A stretch of DNA of 64,000 nucleotides, taken from NCBI GenBank assembly GCA_020072965.1, contig JAIQFY010000018.1, forward strand, positions 1 through 64,000. Direction: 5' to 3'. The translations under genes and the position numbers were made by a program. The notes below the pieces were generated by a model. The model saw only the letters and a program-made list of their open reading frames with translations. It was not told the DNA's origin and did not search any database. The first letter of the stretch is position 1, and each line of letters begins with the position of its first letter. Origin of the DNA: Terriglobia bacterium. Lineage in GTDB: Bacteria; Acidobacteriota; Terriglobia; JAIQFV01. Of this stretch, positions 8,781 through 17,560 are shown piece after piece.

Positions 8781-9782
8781 TCAGGACGCATGGATGGGTT
8801 GAGCACGATTCGTCGCCTTCTCGACCGGCTCGGAAATGGCCGCGAGGGGCGCGATCGCCTCTTCGATGCGCCGGAGCTGATCGGCGGTGGTCATGCTTCG
8901 CAACACCTTTTGGAAGCGCCGTTCTCCGGCACCCGATAGAATGTACTGCCAGCGGTAGGCAGCCAGCACGCCCGCATGCAGGCGCTCGATGTTCTCCTCG
9001 GGGAATGCCGCGCCGCTGACTTTCAAGAAGTAGTCGACGTCGGCTGCCGCCTGGGCGCGTACGATACCGTCCACGGCCATCACCAGCTCGATCATGTCGT
9101 CTACCGCGCGGTCGCGTTCTTCGGGCGACATCGATGCATTCTCACGAACCCACTCGAGCTCGTCGATCCTCGCATGCTGAGATTCCTCTTTCCAGTGATA
9201 CAGAAAAACGTCTTTGTACAGCGGAGAGCTTTCCTGATCGGGCTCGATGCTTTTGAGGTAGTGGGTTTGCGAGAAGAGTTCAATCAGCAGCGTCAACCCC
9301 ATGACCGACCAAGTAGACTTCGACAGGACCGCCTTCGCCACCTCGTTCGGTTGCGCCACAAAGCGGTACCCCAAGGGCATCTTCGCGGCGATCATTTGTT
9401 CAATGCGGCGGAACAGCTCCTGGTGCTTAAGCTCTTCGTCGCTGAAGCGAACGAGGGCCTCCAGCGCGATTTGATCGCCGGTGCAGTGATGGTGGGTTAA
9501 TTCAAGAACCTTGCAATTGATGAAACGTTCTACCAAGCCGAACGTGTTCGCATAGGTGCGTCCCTGGATCTGGCTCAGCAAACGCGCTTCCTGTTCATCC
9601 AGAAATTCAAATTGCTGGACAGCGGAGATTGAGTCCGGCAGGAGTTTGTGGTCCATATCAAAATCGCGGCCGCGGATGACGTCTCGATCGATGTCCCAAC
9701 GGACGCGCTTCGAAGCTGCCACGGTGCTGGCGTATTGTTCAGTCTGAACCGGAAAAGCGGCAGTCATGATAAATTGATTCAT
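8781..9782 (-). CDS. Ferritin-like/diiron protein, possibly an AurF-type oxygenase
   Basis: Helical protein with paired E...ExxH motifs (FSDEELKHQELFRRIE; HWKEESQHARIDELEW); start refined to MNQFIMTAAFPV. Confidence 0.6.
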   Translation of the reverse strand: MNQFIMTAAFPVQTEQYASTVAASKRVRWDIDRDVIRGRDFDMDHKLLPDSISAVQQFEFLDEQEARLLSQIQGRTYANTFGLVERFINCKVLELTHHHCTGDQIALEALVRFSDEELKHQELFRRIEQMIAAKMPLGYRFVAQPNEVAKAVLSKSTWSVMGLTLLIELFSQTHYLKSIEPDQESSPLYKDVFLYHWKEESQHARIDELEWVRENASMSPEERDRAVDDMIELVMAVDGIVRAQAAADVDYFLKVSGAAFPEENIERLHAGVLAAYRWQYILSGAGERRFQKVLRSMTTADQLRRIEEAIAPLAAISEPVEKATNRAQPIHAS

Positions 9783-9968
9783 TGTCAGATTCCTCCCTTT
9801 CACTTCCAGAATTGTTGCGCAATAGGTGCGCCACGGTTAGAATCATAGGAAGTTTCACAGGCGTTGACCATGCTCAGCAGCACGGAATTATTGACTTGGA
9901 GTCCAATCCAGGCAATTCACTTTGCAGCGGTCCCGACAATGTTTGCAGCGAATCCGGGGTATTCATAG

Positions 9969-10958
9969 ATGGACGCGTTTTCCGAAATCCTGAGCGGAGT
10001 CAAACTGAAGGGCGCCGTGTTTTTCAGGGCGGAGTTCTCGGCGCCGTGGAATATCTCAGCCCCGGCATCCAGTGCCGTTGCACCCACCCTTTCTCCCGGC
10101 GCCCCTCATCTGATCGTCTATCATTTCCTTCTCGAAGGCAGGGCTCAAGCGCGCTTGAACGACGGCGGAGCAATTTCGCTGGAAGCAGGAGAGGTCGTTG
10201 TTTTTCCACATGGAGATCCGCATCAATTGGGCAGCGGAGCAAAAGGCCGTGCAGTGGAGGTTTCGGCGATTATCCAGAAGTTTCTAAGGCACGACCTGAC
10301 TCCGATGAAGGCGGGAGGGGGCGGTGAGGTCACGCGCTTCATCTGTGGGTATATGGCATTTGACCCTCTGTTGTCCAAACCGATCCTGGAAGGACTTCCC
10401 AAGATCTTCAAAGTCAACCTTAGAACGGATCGCTCGGGCCAATGGCTGGAGAACTCGATTCTCCACCTTGTAGAGGAAACAGCGTCAGGACGGGCGGGCA
10501 GCGAGGCCATGCTGTCAAAGCTCTCCGAGGCATTGTTTGTCGACACATTGCGGAGATACATCGACGCGCTTCCAGAGCTGGAATCGGGATGGATCGCTGC
10601 CGCCCGAGATCCGATGGTGGGAAAGTGTCTGGCGATTCTACACAGTCGAGTGGATTTTCCGTGGACCCTGGCTGACCTCGCGAAGGAAGCCGGACTATCG
10701 CGTACGACCCTATTGGAGCGATTCAATCGATATCTTTCGGAGCCACCCATTACCTACTTAATGCGCTGGAGGCTACAGCTCGCCGCGCGCTTGCTCAACA
10801 CCACCCCTCGCGGGATCGCCGAAATTGCCGCGGATGTCGGCTACGAATCAGAGGCCGCGTTCAATCGTGCTTTCAAGCGCGAATTTGGCTTGCCTCCAGC
10901 CCGTTACAGAAATGAACGCAAAGTGTCGCCGATTCCTCTACCGATATCGGCTGGATAA
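9969..10958 (+). CDS. AraC-family regulator with N-terminal cupin domain
   Basis: N-terminal cupin pattern (HLIVYHFLLEGRAQARL...EAGEVVVFPHGDPHQL) and C-terminal double HTH (WTLADLAKEAGLSRTTLLERFNRYLSEPPITYLMRWRLQLAARLL...IAADVGYESEAAFNRAFKREFGLPPARYR). Confidence 0.93.
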   Translation: MDAFSEILSGVKLKGAVFFRAEFSAPWNISAPASSAVAPTLSPGAPHLIVYHFLLEGRAQARLNDGGAISLEAGEVVVFPHGDPHQLGSGAKGRAVEVSAIIQKFLRHDLTPMKAGGGGEVTRFICGYMAFDPLLSKPILEGLPKIFKVNLRTDRSGQWLENSILHLVEETASGRAGSEAMLSKLSEALFVDTLRRYIDALPELESGWIAAARDPMVGKCLAILHSRVDFPWTLADLAKEAGLSRTTLLERFNRYLSEPPITYLMRWRLQLAARLLNTTPRGIAEIAADVGYESEAAFNRAFKREFGLPPARYRNERKVSPIPLPISAG

Positions 10959-11040
10959 ACAATTTCGGGTCAGGCACCGACATTCGACATTTGTTTCATC
11001 CACAGATTTCGCGGATGACGCAGACCGGTAACGATTTTTG

Positions 11041-12177
11041 TCACAGCCCCGCTTTTTCAAGTCGCAGGAGGAAAGAGGGCTTGCGGGCATGTGCCTGCCG
11101 CAATGCTTTGAGATGCCGGTGGAAATCGCCGCCGCGGGTGTGGAGATCGAGGTCGCGCAGATCGAGAAGAATTTGCACCGTCCGATCATAATCCTTCGGC
11201 TGTTTCGTGGAGATCAAACTTTCCACCCTGGCCCACAGCTTGGACTCCTGACCCCTCAGACTGTCCAAGTGCTGTTCCCTGGCGAGGGCTGCCTCATGTT
11301 CGCGGCGAGCCTTCTCTTTGGCGCGTTTGTCGGCCTCGAGTCGGCTTCTCTCCTCAAAGCAGGCCTTGGCCGATTGAAGAAGAGCGCCCACGGTTCTGCG
11401 GGGTGGTTGATCCATGAGGGCCCCCGTCGAACGCTCCCGGTTGAACCGCAGGAGAAGTGCGGAGATCGCGGAATGATCCCCGTTCACGATCAAGGACGCG
11501 ATGACTTCGTCCTTTTCCCGGGCAGGAAGGCGGGCCACCCACTCCGTGACCTCTTTCGGATGATACTCAACCTTCCTTAATTGCGGACTTGACCGGGCGG
11601 CGACGTCCAACAGGTCACGATCGATTCGCAGGAATTCGGCCAGTGCCTCTGCCGTGGCGCTGAGTTCTCCGAGCCCCCTCGGCACGGGCGGCTCCAATTC
11701 CTCGTCATCTACTTCCCTGTTCTGGACGCAAAGCAGCCAACCCAGGTAGAGCGCCCGCAGGTCACCGCGGGCCAATTCGGCGCGCACCGCAAACAAAGCC
11801 GAGGAAGGCTCTTCCTCATCATCCCATTCGCCTCCTTCGTCGTCGGATACGAAGGAAAGGATGACTCTACCGGCCTTCTGACGAACGAATGCGCTGTCTC
11901 CAACGCAGTATTGTTGTGCGGTCTCGGGATCGAGGAGCCTGGAAGGCAGGCGCAGTTTAAGGATGTGCGTACCCCAGTTGGCGAAGTAGAGGAACGCGTC
12001 GAAGTACTTCTCCATCCAGGCGTCTGGGTCGCCCTTGAAGTCTCCCCAATTGTATTCGTTGACGAAACTGGTCCGGGAGATGCGCGCGCGGGTGGAAAAG
12101 CATCGCAGTTTCTCCATCTCCTCGTCGCTGAGCGGCCGGTCAATGGCTTGGAATTCATAATATTGATACTCGCTCAT
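11041..12177 (-). CDS. Conserved hypothetical protein
   Basis: Start refined to MSEYQYYEFQAIDRPLSDEEMEKLRCFSTRARISRTSFVNEYNWGDFKGDPDAWMEKYFDAFLYFANWGTHILKLRLPSRLL, which I recognise as a widespread uncharacterised family; charged helical C-terminus. Confidence 0.8.
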   Translation of the reverse strand: MSEYQYYEFQAIDRPLSDEEMEKLRCFSTRARISRTSFVNEYNWGDFKGDPDAWMEKYFDAFLYFANWGTHILKLRLPSRLLDPETAQQYCVGDSAFVRQKAGRVILSFVSDDEGGEWDDEEEPSSALFAVRAELARGDLRALYLGWLLCVQNREVDDEELEPPVPRGLGELSATAEALAEFLRIDRDLLDVAARSSPQLRKVEYHPKEVTEWVARLPAREKDEVIASLIVNGDHSAISALLLRFNRERSTGALMDQPPRRTVGALLQSAKACFEERSRLEADKRAKEKARREHEAALAREQHLDSLRGQESKLWARVESLISTKQPKDYDRTVQILLDLRDLDLHTRGGDFHRHLKALRQAHARKPSFLLRLEKAGL

Positions 12178-12314
12178 GAGGGTTGCCCTTCCGGTGTTTG
12201 TGACAGCCCAGGAGTGTACCGAGGTGTTAACGCAAAAATGACCCACCCCTCGGGATCAATAGATGAGTCAGCAATCCTGCGGGGTCAAGAGACCATTGTT
12301 CGTTTTGTGAAACT

Positions 12315-12448
12315 CTGAAGGGGTTTCGGAATCATCATGGTATTACGTAACCCCTTCAGGGTGAGACCTGCATGGAAATGAACACTGACCCAGGGTAGCC
12401 CCGAAGGTCGGGGCAACCCTGGGCTGTAGTATATAACCCCTTCGGGGT
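12315..12448. repeat. Compound hairpin array
   Basis: CTGAAGGGGTT (12315-12325)/AACCCCTTCAG (12349-12359); CCCAGGGTAGCCCCGA-AGG-TCGGGGCAACCCTGGG (12389-12423, 15/16 paired); ACCCC-TTC-GGGGT (12436-12448). Confidence 0.8.
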
Positions 12449-12471
12449 AGGGGCGAGCACGAGGGGATTGG

Positions 12472-12570
12472 CTGCGAAATTCGACAATCGAGAGAGCATG
12501 GTAGGGAGAGCAATCCCATCCATTCGATCTTGCCCGGGTTTGTCGCCTGTCGCAGCAGTGCCCGGGGTCA
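12472..12570. repeat. Diverged copy of the element B interior ending in GGGGTCA
   Basis: GCGAAATTCGACAATCGAGAGAGCATGG...CAATCCCATCCATTCGATCTT...GTCGC matches element B (GCGACATTCTATTGAGAGACCATGC...CAATCCCGTCGATTCAATCTT...GTCGC). Confidence 0.5.
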
Positions 12571-12594
12571 GATCTATTTTATTTTCATTTGAAT

Positions 12595-12626
12595 CAAATT
12601 CCTGGGGTCACAAATTCCTGGGGTCA
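12595..12626. repeat. 16-bp perfect tandem duplication CAAATTCCTGGGGTCA
   Basis: 12595-12610 and 12611-12626 are identical; the second copy overlaps the left end of element A copy 2. Confidence 0.9.
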
Positions 12627-12894
12627 GGCTTCCACAATTACACAATTACAGCCGATCGGTCACAGAAGCTTTGGTGCCAGGGGAGGCGGGTGGTTCGTTC
12701 TGTTGGTGTTATATCTGGCGGGGGAGTGCTGCGGCCTCACCCTGAAGGAGTTGGGCGAGGCGGCGGGGGGACCCCGGCTTACCACCGTCAGCAAGGCGGT
12801 GCGGCGGTTTCAGCAGCAGATGGAGAAGAATGCGGACGTGGCTGCCCGCTTTGCTCAGGCCGTCTCCACATTGTGGAATGTGGAAGCCTGACCC
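12621..12894 (+). mobile_element. MITE-like element A, copy 2 (274 bp)
   Basis: Same length and TIRs as 5201-5474 with only a few substitutions; both encode ...GWFVLLVLYLAGECCGLTLKELGEAAGGPRLTTVSKAVRRFQQQMEK... Confidence 0.85.
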
Positions 12895-12915
12895 TAGTTG
12901 CTGTTGTACTGACGC

Positions 12916-13143
12916 CTAAGGGTCGTAGACGATTCCATCAACCTTGACCTTTGAGCACCAGAAGCAATGGAGAATGTCCTTGTCCGGCATGAGCGTTGCA
13001 AGGTCCAAGCGCCGCCAGCGGTGCAGACCAACCCGGCAGAGTAGACCCAGCACGCTGTTGGACTCGTGTTCTCTGTGCGGCCACAGCTTAGCGACGAGAG
13101 TCGCGAGTTCGGAATCGGGCAATGCATTCTCCGGGTCTTTCAT
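12916..13143 (-). CDS. Small protein with CRVGLHRW...CFWCSKVKVDG motif
   Basis: MKDPENALPDSELATLVAKLWPHREHESNSVLGLLCRVGLHRWRRLDLATLMPDKDILHCFWCSKVKVDGIVYDP; C...H...CxxC looks like a small metal-binding fold. Confidence 0.5.
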   Translation of the reverse strand: MKDPENALPDSELATLVAKLWPHREHESNSVLGLLCRVGLHRWRRLDLATLMPDKDILHCFWCSKVKVDGIVYDP

Positions 13144-13202
13144 GCGGCCATTCTATCAGGCTCTCCGGAAGGGGCACAAGAATAGGTGGGGTCAGATCCG
13201 GA

Positions 13203-13309
13203 CCACTGGACAATTGCGTGCTCGCTTTGAACTCCGTTAATCGGCCCCGGATTGGTTAGTGATTTTATTGCATGCTGCTCGCGCAAGCGAATTCGCAATT
13301 GTCCAATGG
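13203..13309. repeat. Inverted-repeat element D adjoining a GGGGTCAG end
   Basis: CCACTGGACAATTGCG (13203-13218) versus CGCAATTGTCCAATGG (13294-13309), 15/16 complementary; GGGGTCAG at 13188-13195 just outside. Confidence 0.65.
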
Positions 13310-13517
13310 TATCAATGACGAGCGTCAGGTCTCTGCATACGGCAATTGAGCGTTGAGACCAGGCACTACGTAATCGCGCTTGCCGACGTGGGGCGGCTGA
13401 TTCGTCTCAAAGCAGGTCGCACTCGGCTGATACAAGACCTGGCTGGATAGCCGCATCGAAAGTAACAGGGGTGAGTGATTCCGAGGCTCGGCCCTGAATT
13501 TCAGCGAAGAAGATCCA

Positions 13518-13575
13518 AGTCACAAGGTCCAAATTCCAAATAAAAGCCAAAATCCAAAAACCAAATTCCAAGTAA
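13518..13575. repeat. Degenerate A/C-rich repeat (CCAAATTCCAAA type)
   Basis: CCAAATTCCAAATAAAAGCCAAAATCCAAAAACCAAATTCCAAGTAAAG; related sequence at 24131-24175. Confidence 0.65.
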
Positions 13576-13596
13576 AGGCGTTTAATATTAGCATCC

Positions 13597-14883
13597 TCAC
13601 AGCCCATAAAGCCGGCGTGCATTCTCGCGCAGCACCATACGAGCGAGTTCCGTGGCGCGCTCGAGCGAAATCTCGCCGTCGCGCATCATCCCCGTAAGCG
13701 CGATGGCCAGTGCCTGTCGCCCGGTGCGCGCGGCGATCCACCCTGATTCTTCCCAACCCAACTGGTCACTGTAAGGGTATGCATCGGTTCCGAACATGAC
13801 CTTCTCGGGCACCAACTCAAGCCAGCGGCGGATGTCGGCCGCCACTGCCGTCGGGGGCAGCAGCAGATCCTCAGCCGAAAAGTCCAAGTAGGCATTCGGC
13901 CGCTCCAGGAGGGCCGTAATTTCACGGGTGAAAGGCCACCCCCCATGGATCATTACAAAGCTCGTCTTTCGCAGCTCCGGATCTTCCAGGACCGATTCGA
14001 GCAGCAACGGGTTGGCCCCGGCCACGTCGAAGTAACTCCCCCCTCCCGCCGCGGTATGGAGGTGGACCGCCATCCCCAGCCTTCCGCATTCCGCCGCGAT
14101 GTACCGGAACAAATAATCCTGAAGCGCCTTGTATTCGGTGTCCGGCGGCGTCCCCCGGCCGGCAAACCGCGCATATACGCGCTCCGCCACCGCCCGATCC
14201 ACGCGGTCAAACTGGAGCGAACGCAGGTAGGCGGCCTCGAACTTCTCGGCCAGGGCCCCGCCCTGCTTCTGCCGCTCGAGGGTGGGCGTCACCACGCGCG
14301 TCAGGTACTCGGAGAGCGTTGCCGGGAGCACCTTCAGCCCGGCTTCACCGAGATACCTCTGACGGAGGACATCTTCCAGAGGAAAAAACGCTTTGCGGTC
14401 GGGGTTTTGCTGAGTCAAGTGGGAATTATCTAGCGGGAAGATCAGCCCATCGGCGTATGGCACCCAGCGGAAGCGAGGGGGCTGAATGCTGGTGCCCATC
14501 GCCACGCGATTGGCGAACATAATGTCTACCCCGATCTGGTCCAACACCCAGGTGGGATAAGATTCGCCTTTCTCGCGCACGAAGGAAGGCTTGCGCTCCG
14601 CGGAGCCATAGAGCTGCTTCTCGGCCTCCAGCACCGCCGGGGCGTTGGGTCGCAAATTGAGCGGGTCGGAGGCGGGCTCCAGGTTCTCCACAGGCAGCGC
14701 GTCGAACTCGCGGTCCGGCGGGCCGTTCCCCACCACGCGCACCGGATGGGCGTGATGGTCGATCGCCCGAATCTGCTGGATCTCCGACCAGAGCGGCGGA
14801 TCAATCGCGGGCTCGCGCCCGCGATTGCATCCGGACGACAACATCGCTCCCGCCAACAGCAGCCCGCAACAAAGCGCTTTCAT
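13597..14883 (-). CDS. Amidohydrolase-family (TIM-barrel) lipoprotein
   Basis: Lipobox LLAGAMLSSGC; IRAIDHHAHP metal motif, MAVHLHTAAGGG, SFVMIHGGWPF and VMFGTDAYPY. Confidence 0.82.
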   Translation of the reverse strand: MKALCCGLLLAGAMLSSGCNRGREPAIDPPLWSEIQQIRAIDHHAHPVRVVGNGPPDREFDALPVENLEPASDPLNLRPNAPAVLEAEKQLYGSAERKPSFVREKGESYPTWVLDQIGVDIMFANRVAMGTSIQPPRFRWVPYADGLIFPLDNSHLTQQNPDRKAFFPLEDVLRQRYLGEAGLKVLPATLSEYLTRVVTPTLERQKQGGALAEKFEAAYLRSLQFDRVDRAVAERVYARFAGRGTPPDTEYKALQDYLFRYIAAECGRLGMAVHLHTAAGGGSYFDVAGANPLLLESVLEDPELRKTSFVMIHGGWPFTREITALLERPNAYLDFSAEDLLLPPTAVAADIRRWLELVPEKVMFGTDAYPYSDQLGWEESGWIAARTGRQALAIALTGMMRDGEISLERATELARMVLRENARRLYGL

Positions 14884-15186
14884 ATAAGCAGGCATTGTCT
14901 GCCCTCCTAAAAAATTTCGGATCTATACGGATCAAAGAATTATAGCGCCGTGAGCAAGGTCATTCCCCGCTTTGTATAGCGTACCGGGTGGGATTGTCAA
15001 CTCAGTGCTATCACACGCCGAGCCAGTTCGGCTCTGTCCCATGTCCAGGTTTGCCCCCTTTTTCCTTCCTCTTGGCTGCTTCCTCGTTGGGTCGTGGGAA
15101 GCCGGTTCGCCGCATTTTCCGTAAATCCTTTCATTTACCCTTGATGGGTTGACTCTGTCTGGTTATGGGTATAACGTAGCATCGAA

Positions 15187-16104
15187 ATGCCTATATCCGA
15201 CAGCGAAGCTCCTTGGCTTTTGCTGACCTTTACGCTGCCCGCAAAGCGCGCGAGCGATAGAGTGAAAGTGTGGCGAAAGCTGCAACGCTACGGCGCTGTT
15301 CCGCTTGGTAACTCCGGTTACCTGCTCCCCAACGCCCCTGCCAATCAGGAACACTTTGAGTGGCTGGCGACAGCGATTCGCAAGTATGCGGGAGAGGCTT
15401 CTGTTGTCAAGGTCCAGTCCATCGACAATCTATCAACCCATCAGTTGGTAGGGCGGTTTGCTGAGGTGCGTGCCCGCGAATATCAGGAATTGATTCGAGA
15501 CTTGCAGAAGCTCTCCACAATCCCTCTCCAAAAGCGTGCGCCCGGTCGTTTAAGTCGTCTCAGGATGCGCTTCCAGGAGGTTGTAGAGATCGATTTCTTC
15601 CATAGTCCCCTCCAAAAGCGAGTTGAGGAACTGCTGGTGCGCGGTGATACGTCTCCGACACCTGCAAAGGGACAAGCCAGGGTCAACGCACGGGAGTACA
15701 TCGGCAGGCTCTGGGTCACGCGGCCACGGCCCGGGATCGACCGGTCGGGATCGGCCTGGTTGATCCGGCGCTTCATCGATAAAAGGGCGCGGTTCACCTT
15801 TGCACCGGAGGAGCGTGTTCCGCGCAAAGCAGTACCCTTTGACATGTTCCGCGGAGGCTTCGGTCATTGTGGCGAAGACTGCACATATGAAACGCTTGAA
15901 AAATCGTTCCACATCCGCGATCGCAAGGTCCATGCGATTGGACAGATGATCCACGATGCAGATCTGCTGGACGAGAAATTCGGCCGTAAAGAAGGCTTTG
16001 GGATCGACGAAGTGTTGAAAGGCTGGGCCCGACAGGGAGTATCGGACAAAGAGCTTCTCGAACGCGGGATTGAACTGATTGAAGGGATGTACCACTCACT
16101 TTAA
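15187..16104 (+). CDS. chrB: ChrB-like protein (ChrB N- and C-terminal domains)
   Basis: WLLLTFTLPAKRASDRVKVWRKLQRYGAVPLGNSGYLLPNAPANQEHFEWLA... (ChrB_N) and LWVTRPRPGIDRSGSAWLIRRFIDKRARFTFA...CTYETLEKSFHI (ChrB_C). Confidence 0.88.
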   Translation: MPISDSEAPWLLLTFTLPAKRASDRVKVWRKLQRYGAVPLGNSGYLLPNAPANQEHFEWLATAIRKYAGEASVVKVQSIDNLSTHQLVGRFAEVRAREYQELIRDLQKLSTIPLQKRAPGRLSRLRMRFQEVVEIDFFHSPLQKRVEELLVRGDTSPTPAKGQARVNAREYIGRLWVTRPRPGIDRSGSAWLIRRFIDKRARFTFAPEERVPRKAVPFDMFRGGFGHCGEDCTYETLEKSFHIRDRKVHAIGQMIHDADLLDEKFGRKEGFGIDEVLKGWARQGVSDKELLERGIELIEGMYHSL

Positions 16105-16127
16105 TGAAAGAGGAGGAGTGAACCATT

Positions 16128-17558
16128 GTGACAGGAAATCGCAGTCTTTACGCCGGTGTCGCAGCCGCCGCCCTGTTTCTTCTCTTGATTAGCTGCCAGA
16201 CCCTATTTGCTCAATCCCATGGGGACGGAACGAAGGTATTTAATCTGGAAGCCGCGGTTGATTTCGCTCTCCAAAATTATCCGGCCGTTCGTGCATCTAT
16301 CGAGCAATTGTCTGCGGCGCGAGCGGGCGTCGGACTGGCAAAAACCAGTTATCTTCCCCGCGCCGACATGCTTTGGCAATCCAACCGCGCGACGCGAAAT
16401 AATATCTTCGGGCTTCTCCTGCCTCAGTCGGTCATTTCACCCGTTTCGGGCCCCGTTCTCCCCTCCACTTCGAATGATTCTGTTTGGGGAAGTGCCGCGG
16501 GCCTCCTGGTTTCCTGGGAACCCTTCGACTTCGGGCGCCGCGGGGCAGCCGTGGATGCGGCGCGCGCCGGTCAGAACGTAGCGAACTCCGACCTATCGGT
16601 GACGCGGCTCGATGTCGCCGTGGCGGTTACAAATGCGTTCTTCACTGTGGCCGCTGCCCGGCAGAGAGTATCGGCGGCGAAGGCAAATGTGAACCGGCGG
16701 CAGGTATTGGCAAATTCCGTGCACGTGTTGGTGAACAATGATCTGCGGCCCGGCGCGGATGCTTCCCGCGCGGATGCCGAATTGGCGCGGGCGCAGATCT
16801 TGTTCATTCAAGCAGAGCAAGCCGAAGCCGTCAGCCGCGCTGCACTGGCACAAATCCTGGGCATAGCCGGGAGCAACCTTCAAATCGATGTCGGCTCCCT
16901 TCTCTCCGCTCCCCCGAAATCCATCCCCACCGCGCCACTTCCTTCGACGCATCCCTTCGCTGCCGCCGAACAAGCGAGGGTCGATCAGATAAAGGCACGA
17001 GAACACATCCTGGACCGATCTTACTATCCTCGGTTTAATCTTCAATCCACAATCTACGGACGAGGGAGCGGGGCTAACACTGACGGAACGATTCAAACGG
17101 GAGCAAGCGGCCTGGGCCTGGATCGTTACAACTGGGGTGTCGGTCTGACGGTAACTTTCCCGCTCTTTGACATCTTCTCCATCCGAGGGCAAAAGCAAAT
17201 TGAAGCGGCGAATGAGCGCGCCGAACATGCCCGTTATGACCTGACACTTGATGTTCTGACCGGGCAATTACAGCAAGCGCAAGCCACCCTGGATGGCGCG
17301 CGCCTTGTGGCTGAAAAAACTCCTGTGGAGCTTCAGGCAGCGCGTGAAGCTGAGATGCAGGCACGGGCGCGCTACGACGCAGGACTTGCAAACCTCGTAG
17401 AGGCAGCAGACGCGCAAAGCCTCCTGGTTCAAGCGGAGACCGACGACGCGCTGGCCCGTCTGGCCGTGTGGAATGATCTGGCGTCGGTTACCGCCGCGCA
17501 TGGAGATCTGCAGCCCTTTCTGCAGTTCCTCCACCAGAACACGCAAGGAGGTCGCTAA
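16128..17558 (+). CDS. TolC-family outer-membrane efflux protein
   Basis: Two coiled-coil repeats typical of OEP; immediately upstream of the RND and MFP genes. Confidence 0.88.
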   Translation: MTGNRSLYAGVAAAALFLLLISCQTLFAQSHGDGTKVFNLEAAVDFALQNYPAVRASIEQLSAARAGVGLAKTSYLPRADMLWQSNRATRNNIFGLLLPQSVISPVSGPVLPSTSNDSVWGSAAGLLVSWEPFDFGRRGAAVDAARAGQNVANSDLSVTRLDVAVAVTNAFFTVAAARQRVSAAKANVNRRQVLANSVHVLVNNDLRPGADASRADAELARAQILFIQAEQAEAVSRAALAQILGIAGSNLQIDVGSLLSAPPKSIPTAPLPSTHPFAAAEQARVDQIKAREHILDRSYYPRFNLQSTIYGRGSGANTDGTIQTGASGLGLDRYNWGVGLTVTFPLFDIFSIRGQKQIEAANERAEHARYDLTLDVLTGQLQQAQATLDGARLVAEKTPVELQAAREAEMQARARYDAGLANLVEAADAQSLLVQAETDDALARLAVWNDLASVTAAHGDLQPFLQFLHQNTQGGR

Positions 17559-17560
17559 CC

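Noticed and set aside
12468-12947. 159-aa + strand ORF
   Set aside because: Runs through repeats and element A in a frame different from the HTH-encoding frame; no coherent protein.
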